Source: Eudromia elegans (Eukaryota; Chordata; Aves; Tinamiformes; Tinamidae). From it: 64,000 bases of DNA. This document shows positions 53,436-64,000 of the stretch, piece by piece; the stretch's first letter is position 1; each line of letters starts with the position of its first letter. The notes beneath the pieces were generated by a model. The model was not told the DNA's origin, made no database searches, and saw only the letters and a list, made by a program, of their open reading frames with translations. Made by a program: the position numbers and the translations under genes. The DNA lies in contig PTEX01000060.1 of assembly GCA_003342815.1 (NCBI GenBank), positions 3,222,896-3,286,895 on the forward strand, given 5' to 3'.

Positions 53436-53486
53436 CCTCTCCAATGTAATTTCTTCAAATTCATACTCAATTTCTGTTCCATTGAC
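53436..53486 (-). CDS. DLG2: DLG2 small coding exon: linker and first beta strand of PDZ1
   Basis: This exon is exactly 51 bp, 17 codons, reading VNGTEIEYEFEEITLER on the minus strand. The acceptor is TTTTGTTTAG and the donor is AGG/GTAAGTG, close to consensus. Both ends are phase 0, so skipping it would keep the frame but remove beta strand 1 of PDZ1 (the YEFEEITLER segment). Joined to the exon at 13665-13789 it gives EEITLER-GNSGLGF, the known start of DLG2 PDZ1. In known DLG2 proteins the residues just before it end in DTIPY; I searched the 10.5 kb upstream and did not see that exon, consistent with the very long 5' introns of this gene. All alternative N-termini I know of (palmitoylated, L27 and others) join upstream of this exon. 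Confidence 0.95.
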
Positions 53487-56400
53487 CTAAACAAAATAAA
53501 ATCAGAAAATGCATTAAATGTATGTAGAAGGTAGTTTGGTAGGGATATTTTACAGATATTCCCATGTGATCAATTTTCTGAAGTAGAGTTTTTCAATACA
53601 TACACCAAATTATCCAAATTGTAGACTACATACATGGCTTCCCTTTGTCTCTAATGGCGTGTAATCAAGCCTGCAAACCTGAGGAATGTAGCAGTTCAGT
53701 ATGTAAAGCCCTGAGCTAACAGATAACTAAGTCATTTAAATAACTGGCGTTATATCTGACGCAGTGTGTCTGTGGACTTTGTGCAAATATCTGAAGAGTG
53801 TCCAAAGTATTATTCCATATCAGAAACAGAAGAACTGCTTTTGAAAATTATTCTCATCAATAGAAGAAAGATTAATTATTCATCCTCTTGCTAGCTTCAA
53901 TTTACTCCACAGCATAATACAAGATGAGTACTTGTGTGAAAATAACTCACTGATACAGTTACTGAAATATACCTCGCATACAATGTTAACCTAGGGCAAA
54001 AACATGACAGAGGACCTTTATTCTAGACATCTGAATAGCAAAAAGGCACAATGTGTTAATGCAATTCTTACACTGAGTTTCAGTATCAAAATAAATTAAA
54101 CTACAGAATGTAGAGCATCAAAATGGATTGCAGTGGACAAGAAATCTATCCGCCAAAGACATGACACTGATTTAAGCATTACTCTGAAACCTTGTTCCCG
54201 GTCTGGCATGGATTTTTTTCTGTCCCTCTAGGCAACATACTTAATAACCCTTTCATATTTTCCTCATTTCTTAAATGGAGAAGAGTGTAGCATCTGAGAA
54301 AGCTACAAAATCTGACTGTATAAGTAAACTGCATAGTAAGGAGAGTACTTCTATTAATAAAACCTCTTAGAAGAATTGCTCAAAGTATCCCCTTAGCTAT
54401 AGCTAATCAGGAAGTTTTGAATTTTGCCAGAATATATTAAAATCAAAATTAAAGATATTGCCAACAAATCATTGTGTTATTGATGAAAAGATGCTTCTAT
54501 GAAAATAGTTTCACTGTATTTTATTTATACCCACAGAAATTTAAGTGTAGATTATAAGAGAAAAACCAAGATGAAACATCATGATTGACTTAATCTTTGA
54601 AGAACAAACTTGTATTTTTCCTTCTGAAAACTAGTTCACCACCAAACCTCCTCCCACTATCAAAATGTTACGGTTTTAAATTTTTGGCCTGTTGTCAAGA
54701 AGGGGGATAAATAGTCAGAATTGTTGCAGGACCAGAGTCCACCAAGAGCTCCCCAGCCACTGCTAATTTATGTATCAGCTTTTGAATTTTGATCAGAAAG
54801 TACCGCACTCTTTATCTAGTCAGGCTCCTTTCAGATGTAATTAGGTGCTTCTGTGGTGAATATTATTACAAGATACATGTACTACCAAACAAAGGCATCC
54901 TATAAAAGCTAGCAATTTAATTTGTATGTAGTTCAAGATTTGATAAACCATGAAATCAGGAACAGAAATACAATCCCCAGAATCTCTGTTCAAAAGGAAA
55001 GGGAGAAAAATTCAAACAAAAAGCCTATGCTTAACATCGAAACAAAACAGAGCATCAATGAATAAAATATTTAATATATACTTAATATTTATACTTCTTA
55101 CATGACCGCTGTCTGGTAGTTACATTCCACTATATCACAACCCAATATGAACATAAATACTCCTATGGAATATTTTCCTATTCTATATTTATTACCTTTT
55201 TAGTGCTTTCTGTATGGACTCATTATATGCAACTTATAGGTATGAACAGCTTTATAGCTATTCTGTTTTGTGTCCTTTCTTGTCTAATGATAATGAAATC
55301 AAAGCTATCTATATGTCGCTGTCTTCATGACTTTTTCTTTTACCTTAGGTGAGTGGAAATCTCTGATCTATGTCTTCAATTCCTCAGTCTCGCTCTATAA
55401 GGCTGTCTTTGCTTCACTGCTTATAATCACTTGTCCTTTGCATTAAAAACTCATTAGTGCAGCAAAATGGGAAAAAAGAGGAACACAAGAAGTGAGTAAC
55501 CTCTGTATAAAGATGAAAGGAGAATAAAACAGGCTTAAATCTCAACTTGTATTTGGACACAAACACAGTCTTCATTATTATAATCCAAAGGGGCTCCTTT
55601 TATTCTCCCTCATCATGATTTCTCCAAAGTATTCAGCTGTCCATTCATCACAGCAGAAATCCATTTTCAGGTGTCACAGCAGCATGGATGATATGGATTA
55701 AAAAGTTAACTTTGATCCAATTCCTCCTGTTATTTATGATATATATTTATATAGGGCACTCAGTTCCTCCCCCTGCCTTTCTTGCTGGTTTGTGCTGAGA
55801 CTCCAACACAGTTATTTCTTGAAGGACAGAGGAAGATCTTGCACCTACCTGGGGCAGGTGGAATAATGATGCACCATTTGTCTGTAGTACAAGTATTTCA
55901 TATTTAGCCTGGCTGCACCTATACTGATAAATTATATTCAGCATGTAGCCAAATCTCCAAGTCATCTCTGCTTGGAGCTTGCTGGAAAGAAACAGCCAAT
56001 GATTGATCCAGAAGTGAAGCATGAGGAGAATGAGAGGGTCCAATGCTGAAACTGGCTTGTTCATCCTCTTATTTAGCATAAAAAGGATATATCCTCTCTT
56101 TTTGTCCATTATAATTATGTCAGTTCTCTGGCCTGCCAAAGCTTGTTATCAGGCATTTTGGAAGAGTAGCTTCTATTTCTTACAGTGGGAACTTATTCTT
56201 GGGTCCTTCTCTGCAAGAGTTTTTCATCTTCTACTGTTAGATCAGGCTGCAGCAAAAACTCGTAGCAAAATTTACAATCTCCTGTATCATTTTAGATAGT
56301 TATGAAAAAAATCCAGACTGTTTCAGAGAATTTTCCCTTTTTCTTCTCTGAAGCTAAAGAAGTAATAAGTATTCCCCAGATTGTCTGGAAATATGATTTC

Positions 56401-59298
56401 TCAACTTTCAGATCTGCGAACTTGACACAACTGATGGCTTTAGCTGAATTTTGACATCTATAATGCAGACATCTGAGATATCATCTACCTGCCTTTATAC
56501 TCATTTCTAGGCATTCCTAATTCATTTCATCCTGTAGTAGAAATGTCAGACAGGATATTGCGACTCCAAGGTTTCCTTTCCCTGAATACAAACGGAATCT
56601 ATGGAGGATGTCCTAGCTGAGCACTTAAATCTGATTTCTCTGCAGTTCTCCTAACTCTAGACTGGTAACCCAGTCCCACAGTCCATCCTGAGGGATGTCA
56701 TATCTCTTTCACAAAACACACTAGGAAAAGGCAAGATGTCTGGATTAGCAGCTTTTCCTACTGCTTTTTGAGGGCCTATTGACATCTCTTCCTGGCAGCA
56801 AATGGACAGCATAATATCTAGCAGCAGATCCCACAAGATTTACTGGCTTGGATGTCCCTATGGACAGTCTCTCCACTTATCCAAAAGCTCAGAGTCAACA
56901 TACACCACTGCTACCTGTTACCTCTCTGACTCTGCTCAGTACACACATATCACTTCCTTGGGAAAGGAGGGCTCAGCAGCCCCTCTGACAGTAACAGCCC
57001 TGGGAAGGCAGCACCTTTCTCAGCGGTGTGTGGCAAAAGTAAAGAAAAGCACAAGTTCAGGTGAATGGAAGAATGTACCCAACCAAAGCCCTTCTTTGAG
57101 GCAGAGTCTGAGGGGAAAATACTTCTTGCTCATCAATGTACTTTATTTTGAGAAGGCCACCAAAAATATCATTGTACAGGACAAAATACTTTGATAAAAC
57201 ATCAAGAATGGCTCCTCACAGAACCTGTAGAGAACCTCTGACGACCTTGAAGTCCTAATGCTTTTCAACATCATCACCAGTGCACACTTCTGATGAAGGA
57301 ATACTTTTCAATCTCCTGACCTTACACATGTCTGTGATCCAGAGGGTGATCCAGAGCATGCAGGAGCTTACAAGTCCTGTACAACAAGTTATTATGACTC
57401 AATTAAGTCCAAATATTAAAAGTAACTGTTTGCAAAGGCAGAGCAATTGTTGCCATACATTTACAGACACAACTTTTACACTGGAAGACACTCCTTAACT
57501 TTTGAATAGAAAGCTTAAGAAAGATTTGTAATATCTAAATAACCATCTCCATTTCAGCATTCAAGAGCTGTAATTTAGTGAGCAGTAATCATTGCCAAAG
57601 ATCACTACTAAGACAACTTGTCTTCCGAAGAAGAAAGCACTAGTCATCTGAAGAGGACAGAGATGAATTGCTTGCTTTGAGAGGAATGAAAAATAAGAAC
57701 AGGTAAAAAGAGATTCTTTATATCCTGTTTTGGCAAAAATCTGAAATAAAGCTTAGCACTCGGCACACTGAAGATCTCAGTTATTTTCTTCCTTTCCATG
57801 AAGAATTTTGCTATGACTGTCCATGAACTTTCTTGTGTTTTGTGTGATTTAAGGATGACAGAAACCACTGAAGCAGTCCCTTAACAAAATTCAGCTCTAC
57901 AGACTTTTTTATATATATATATGTGGGTTTTTTTCTCACAGTGCTAACGTAATACATTTTTATATTGCAATAAGAAAGTACCAAGGACTGATTTGATGAG
58001 ACCTCTCTACATTCAAATTAGCATTGTCTAAATCTTTCTTACTTCTACACATGCAGCACTGCTTCCATCCATGCAATAAGATAAAGATGTAATCACATGG
58101 ATTTTTATGGTAAAAGCTTTATAACAATAGCAGCAATAACATCACCACAACACGCAGAATTTATACAATTCTGAGATCACTGCATCTATTCTATTTAATA
58201 AAATAGTGTTATCAGAGATGTTTGGTATGCATAGTCTTATTCTCAAGAAGAGAATATTTTGCTGAAAAATTACATCTCCAAACTTCTATTACAAACAAAT
58301 TTCCATTTTAATTATACTTAATTGGACATTGTTTTTCAGCTGTCTTCAAGAAAGAAGATAGCTTCTTCTACTTTTATTACCACATATTTACTATGATTTT
58401 TATTCAGCAATTTTGTAATTTTGATTCTTTTGGCTACAAGGTTTCATCAGTTGCTTAACCACACAAATATCAACAGAATACACACTTGTCAAATTCTTCT
58501 GTTACAAGCGGCCCTAGGATATATATGTCTTTTAAAGATTTCTATTGTGCTGTATTATTAAGGCAGTCCATTCTACATTTCAGAAACACCAATGCCATTT
58601 TTATAGTTAAATAGGAATAAGAATTAAAGAGTCCATGATTTTTGTTGTATCAACAAGACTAAAGACGTTCCTTTGATTAGCCTTTCACCATCTTGATATT
58701 TGTCTTGTATCTTGTATTTGTTTCTTCATTAATCACCAAAGCTTGTTGTCTAGAAATGTACTGGTATCTTTTCAGTATTCCTCCAAGTGAATGTAAAGTT
58801 TCCTCCATTCAGTGACAATTTAGATCTTTTTAAAGCTGTTCTATCTCCTTAGATCTGTCACTTTCTACTCATCTCCCCCTCCAAACAAATATCTTAATGC
58901 CTTCCTCTGAAGTACTTTTATCCTTGTACGTTGTTTTCAGATAATACTCCATCTCTGGAACAATCAACTTTCTTTTGTCTCCTTTTTATGTATTTTGTCA
59001 GCATTGTGCAGCTAGCCGTATACACCAGCAAAGGAAAGTGCTTACACTAATGTAAGTGCTCCGTGCACCTGACAATGACCCGTTGCAGAGCTCCCAGATT
59101 AATAAGCATAATTCATGGAGCAGCTCAAAAAAGAGACTGTTGTTTCACATGGGGTCACAGAAGCTGGAAATGAAATAACTTCTATATATAAATAGTGTTT
59201 AGGCTAGCACTTCCAAGTTGCATAAAATTAGGACCAACAAAAGAAAAAACCTGCAGATTTCACCTTTAACATATTCAAACTCCTGTTGCTATGGAACA

Positions 59299-59319
59299 GA
59301 TATATATATATATATATGT
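59299..59319. repeat. (AT)n microsatellite
   Basis: About nine AT units followed by GTGTG. Confidence 0.8.
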
Positions 59320-61077
59320 GTGAAATCATCATCTAGGTTTTTCTGCACAGGCACTAGAGAGAGGGAGGCATCATCCTGTTTGTGATTTATGACATTTATC
59401 TCAGACTCCAGGTGGAAATGCTGTGTCTGCTCACTGACTCTATGGGACCAATTCATATTTTTAAGATTTGCATCCAAAAAGAATAATGATTTCTGGCCAT
59501 AAAATTGCATTCTTTCTTGTGTCTCTGACATTCACCTTCTTAAGTTCACACAGTTACAACTTTTGCAATGTGGTAAAGGACAGTTTACTCTGACTCAACA
59601 TTTTTATGTCTAGAATGGTCTCTCCCAATATCAATACCAATAATCCCAATATTGCGACAGTTTTGTGAGTTATTATTTCCTTGTTGGCTCCCCAGGGGGC
59701 AAACGAGTCAATGAATTTGCCTGGGTTCTTCTACTTCCTTGTGTTAAATCTAGCACAAGTACTGAAGACTCAATTACACTCTCAGCAACACTGGTGCAAT
59801 CCCAGCAGTGTCCCTGGGCTCATACCAGTGTAGCTAGTATTATATTTATCCACCTGTGCATGTGCTGTCTGCAATTATTGCTTTATCTATTTTCAGAAAT
59901 AAGGAATATTTTGCATATTACATGTTCTATTTTTAATATATCTCTCATAGCTTTCAGGAAATACTAAATCTTATGATTTCCATATCTAATCTGTAAATTC
60001 TATGGTAGCAGAGATTTTGATAATATATCATTTCATATCTCACCATTATCAATATATCATAAAAAGCACAGTCTCCAGTTATTAATGTGTGTGTGGCTAT
60101 ATATAATATAATTCTGTATATTTTATATCTCCTTGCCATGGAATGCTCTGATAGCCACAGTGCTATCAAACAGGCCTTCCTGGGCTATACTTCAGGTGAA
60201 GTTCTGAAGATATTTCAGGAGATAATTTCCATATTCAATAGTTATTTATAGGAGGCAAAGAAATACTAACTGCCCATTTATCAGGATTGCATTTCTTTCT
60301 ATCTCATCCTTGATTTGGAATATGCTATTCACGCACACATATTGCAAGCATTGCAATTTTTCATGTCACAGACCACAAAGCTAAACTGGAAAAAAAAAGG
60401 AAAAAAGAAAAGTATGTTTGACTTTCAGGGTTTTATTCATTGCTATGTATCTTCAATTTCCCTCAAAGGAGAAAGATTAAAAGAGTGACAGAAAGAGCCA
60501 TTGTCACAATCTTTTTGAATCAATCTTCAATAAGAGTGGGAAAAAATGACCAGAAAGAGTCCAAAAAATAAGGAATGGAACTCAAACTTCACAGAAGGCC
60601 ACAGTATATACAGTCCTAAAGCTTTTATTTCTGCAAAGCAGGTACCTGCCTACATAAATATAATTTAAGTTTTAGAAACAGACAAATCACAATGATGTGG
60701 AATTCAAGAACTAAGGCAGAAAGTATCATTTGTTGTCTTCCAACTGGTCTGGATAAAGAGAAGAGATTCACTAAGACAGCTGTAACTGAAAGGCTGGTGT
60801 TCAGTTATGGATAAAGACCCACTTATGTATGAGCTTGGTCTTATTTATGAGTTTGGTCTACTGAAGTCATGCAAATAGCTCCTGGAGTTTGATGGCTTCC
60901 AGTCTGGAAGAAAGATGGACATTTTTCAAAGGTGTCAAGATATTTGAATGAAAGGTACCATAAATTAAATATATTATATATGGAAATCAAATGCCTGGAG
61001 AAAAAAGAGCTTTTTTCTGGCTTGTTTTACAAGCAAACTTCAAAGTATAACACAAAACCTTCAAAAAGACATAACAG

Positions 61078-61104
61078 CAATGAGAGCACCAAGTGCTCTC
61101 ATTG
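61078..61104. repeat. Perfect 12-bp hairpin with a 3-base loop
   Basis: CAATGAGAGCAC, a CAA loop, then GTGCTCTCATTG. The stem is mixed in base content, unlike the AT-only palindromes elsewhere in the window. No T-run follows, so it is not a pol III terminator layout, and the stem is too short for a typical microRNA precursor. Confidence 0.8.
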
Positions 61105-62203
61105 TACCATATTTGTCCTCCACTGGGACAATAATAACACGAGGTCACGTGGACAAATTAGAGCTTTTACAATTTTCAGGGTAAGAAAGAACAATATTAG
61201 AATAACAACTTTCAGCTTTTATTATAAAGAAAGATGAAGGTGTAGTCACAGTGATTAACCAAACATATTCCACATATTACTTGAAAAATGAATGTAGCTG
61301 AATTGTTATAACAAACCATTGATAAATCATATATATCAAAGGTTTCAGGATAAAGTCAGAGTATTTATGTTCATCTTTATATCACCTGTCCAGATTTAAA
61401 ATCTTGAATTTGTAAATTATAGAAGATTTATTTTGTTATAATCACATAATGGTCCAACCAAATATTGCACTTGCCAAAACTCAATAAAATTTTCTATTGA
61501 GTTAATATGAAGATGAAGAATAATATTTTCAGAACAAATAATGTGCAACTAAAGAGAAACCAAGTTTTAAACTATTTCCATCTCATGGAGAACAATTTAC
61601 AAGCATAAATCACTGTGCAGCAATTGCCTATGCTAATATTGGATACAAAGACAATTGCACCCCAGTTACCATTTCTCATTAAAAACAATCTCCACAAAGT
61701 GAAAATTATCTCATGCAGGCCTCTTTACTTTTTATTATCCTCAAGCTAAGTCAATCTTCTGAAGAAAATTATGACAGCAGGGATTTTTAAGATTGCGAAA
61801 ACAGATATTTTATGTGGTATATATGGATTTGCTACCATATGCAGAGCTGGGCTGTCTAAACATGGAGTAAAGTATTGTTCACCATTGAGGTCGGTTCATC
61901 AGATCACTGCATTTAAAAGTGGCATGTTATTTTATTCAATAAAATGTGGAAATGGTCACTTAAAACGTTCCAACACAGTCAGCATTGACAGTTTCCAAAA
62001 GTGGGGACTTTGCTTCAAAACATTTCCTGGAATGAGGCTGAAAGTGTATTAGCTTTATGGTGTAGATAAACTAGCTATTGATGGGGAAAATGATGAGGAA
62101 CATAAATGGTTACCTTTTCATTTTTTAAAGAAAAAAAAATTGTTCAGATTTATATGGTAATATGAAAGGAAAGGGAAAATCCTGTAGGCATTTTAAGATT
62201 TTT

Positions 62204-62491
62204 CATAGAATCATTGAATGGTTGAGGTTGGAAGGGACCTCTAGAGATCCTGTAGTCCAACCCCCTGCTCCAGCAGGGACAACCAGAACACGGGGCACAG
62301 GGTGGCATCCAGGTGGGTTTGGAAGACCTCCAGAGAAGGAGACTCCACAAACTCTCTGGGCAGCCTCTTCCACGGCTCTGTCACCCTCACAGGAAAGAAG
62401 TTCTTCATCACATGGAGATGGAACTGCCTGGGTTTCCACTTATGTCTATTACCCCTTGTCCTATCACTGGTCACCACTGAGAAGAGTTTTA
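62204..62491 (-). mobile_element. CR1 LINE 3' part, about 290 bp, well preserved
   Basis: TCATAGAATCATTGAATGG, GTTGAGGTTGGAAGGGACC, then TAGTCCAACCCCCTGCTCC, GGAGACTCCACAAACTCTCT, GGGCAGCCTCTTCCACGG, TTCTTCATCACATGGAGATG and CACTGAGAAGAG follow reversed CR1 closely from its 3' terminus. It is the least diverged CR1 in the window and 5'-truncated. Open frames across it on both strands are by-products of the repeat. Confidence 0.93.
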
Positions 62492-63037
62492 AATAAGTTA
62501 ATTTTTAATAAGCTAACCTAAAAAAGGTGAAACAACCTTCCTGTAAGAACTGCTGTGGATACTGTCAGGAATAATACTTAAAAGATTATGACGGAAGGGA
62601 ACTTTTCTTCTATCTGATGTTTTTTACTAATGCTGTATTATATACTGCCAAGATAAGAGCAACCTTGCCTTGGCTGAAATTTAAAAGTTACTTTATAAAA
62701 AGTGAAACATAAATTAATTCTAGACATAAAAAATAAGAGCTTTGAACTTACCAAGGTTTGTTTTAAAAATAAATTGAGGATATATCTCATCTAAAAGTAC
62801 AGAAGCTTCACAGAAATTAAGTCCTTCCATTAAAATACTAAACAAGAATTTCTTTTCCGTTTTTAGCCAAAATTAGTTTTCTATACAATACTGAACACAC
62901 TTACTTTTCTCTTCACTTCTCAGGTTATCTGGGGTCAAAGGAATCCTTATATCACTGACAACAGTATTCTAGTTTTTTTTCTAAATCTTGAGACCCTTAA
63001 AAATTGAGTCATATATTACAGTAAAGCTCCTTCTTGC

Positions 63038-63069
63038 TTATATATATATATAAATTAATATATATATGA
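63038..63069. repeat. AT-rich simple repeat
   Basis: TATATATATATATA, AATTAA and TATATATATGA in a row. Confidence 0.75.
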
Positions 63070-64000
63070 ATATAAACTATTAAGATAATGACATCTCTGC
63101 TGATTTTCCATTTGAAAACACTCTTCAGTTAACTTCAATGTCTTTCTGATATATTGCAATCTGTCTAGTTCAGTGACATTATCTTGAATCACAAAGAAAT
63201 CAAGCCTGTAGGTAAAGTAGTTGCTCCCTTGCACTTTATATAATTGTATGCCGGGATTCCCAGTTCAGTTAAGAACTATGACTTCATGACAGAGTAATTC
63301 AGATACACTGTGATCATGAAAGAATAGCCTCATGTGTACTTGCTCGAAGAGCCTTATCAACTGTTTGAATGTTTTCTTAATTATACTTTCCACAGAAATG
63401 AACAGAAACATTTAGTGGACGTAATGAGTTTGATAGTTTAAGATTACAGACTATACCATAAAAGTATATTTTCAAGATGTCATATGGAAATCCACAGACC
63501 CAACTGGCTTCAGCTGACTGCTACAAAATCCAGTAACATTGGCTATGGGCTTCTACTGTAATACATCAAAAGTGACACAAAAGCAGAGCCCAACTCAAGG
63601 TCAGGGGTAGCAAGGCGAAAACCAATTCAAAGTACATTTAATTTAGGTCAGTTCAGGCCACGAAATTCTAGGCTGACTCAAATCTCCAAGTGGTTCAAAG
63701 AGCTCTGATTTAGACACTGTCTGCTCTGGATTCTGCAGCACATGTTCACCTATTGGACAAGTCCTCTAGGATGAATCAAAGACCATAGTTCCCTGCTGTG
63801 GTTACCTGAAGCAGAAGGGACACAGACATGAGTATGGGCCATATGCTTTACAATTCAATTAGCACCTTTTCCCCAGTGTGTTAATGGCAGAGTCTCAATC
63901 AAATATCTACAGCAAGAGTTTCTTGATTGAATCTAAAGGCCAGGGTTATTTGCAGGTAATTGAAAATTGGAAGTATTATAATTTTGCAGAATAAAAGTGC

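Larger units (their letters stand above)
53487..64000 (-). other. DLG2: DLG2 intron upstream of the 51-bp exon (partial)
   Basis: No upstream DLG2 exon was seen. In particular there is no match to the NTDTLDTIPY segment expected before the 51-bp exon. The DNA is AT-rich with simple AT runs at 59.3 and 63.0 kb, a short perfect hairpin at 61.1 kb and one CR1 end at 62.2-62.5 kb. Between 53.5 and 59.2 kb I see nothing beyond unique intronic sequence; open frames there (for example 55747-56139 minus and 56802-57194 plus) have no recognisable protein content or splice context. Confidence 0.8.

Noticed and set aside
56802-57194. Plus-strand 130-codon frame
   Set aside because: Ser/Thr-rich low-information text with no family likeness or splice signals.
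62162-62521. Frames on both strands of 64-119 codons
   Set aside because: They are by-products of the CR1 3' non-coding tail at 62204-62491.

Overview
The window looks like an AT-rich stretch of a bird genome. The main evidence is a set of CR1 LINE fragments, most of them short 3' ends of the kind that dominates avian repeats, plus a solo LTR. No bacterial-type gene organisation is present. The species cannot be told from the sequence.

The only gene identified with confidence is DLG2 (PSD-93/chapsyn-110, a synaptic MAGUK scaffold). It runs on the minus strand, and nearly the whole window is its intronic DNA. Two coding exons are readable, both with consensus splice sites. The 51-bp exon at 53436-53486 carries the segment just before PDZ1 and its first beta strand. 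The 125-bp exon at 13665-13789 carries the GLGF ligand-binding loop and most of the front half of PDZ1. They join in phase across a 39.6-kb intron to give a continuous PDZ1 start that matches DLG2 better than DLG1, DLG3 or DLG4. I did not find the exons before (N-terminal) or after (rest of PDZ1, PDZ2 onward), so they probably lie beyond 64000 and before 1.

Layout by region. 1-13664: intron with a CpG-island-like block at about 4.5-6.4 kb, a pair of opposed CR1 fragments at 10.4-11.6 kb, and a 4-base assembly gap inside poly(A) at 3.49 kb. 13665-13789: PDZ1 exon. 13790-53435: the large intron. It holds CR1 remnants of several ages, a GC-richer block at 34.1-34.6 kb with promoter-like motifs, an ancient palindromic DNA-transposon-like relic at 36.7 kb, an orphan exon-like ORF at 38.7-38.9 kb, a MIR-like relic at 43.1 kb, a 650-bp solo LTR with a perfect 6-bp target duplication at 48.5-49.1 kb, and an AT-rich inverted repeat at 50.9 kb. 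53436-53486: small PDZ1 exon. 53487-64000: upstream intron with a perfect short hairpin at 61.1 kb and a well preserved CR1 end at 62.2-62.5 kb.

The most interesting signal is the solo LTR. Its U3 carries two perfect three-unit heat-shock elements, four CCAAT boxes and a TATA box, and it points antisense to DLG2 towards the 51-bp PDZ1 exon 4.3 kb away. The second is the 193-bp exon-like ORF at 38709-38901, which I could not assign to any gene.
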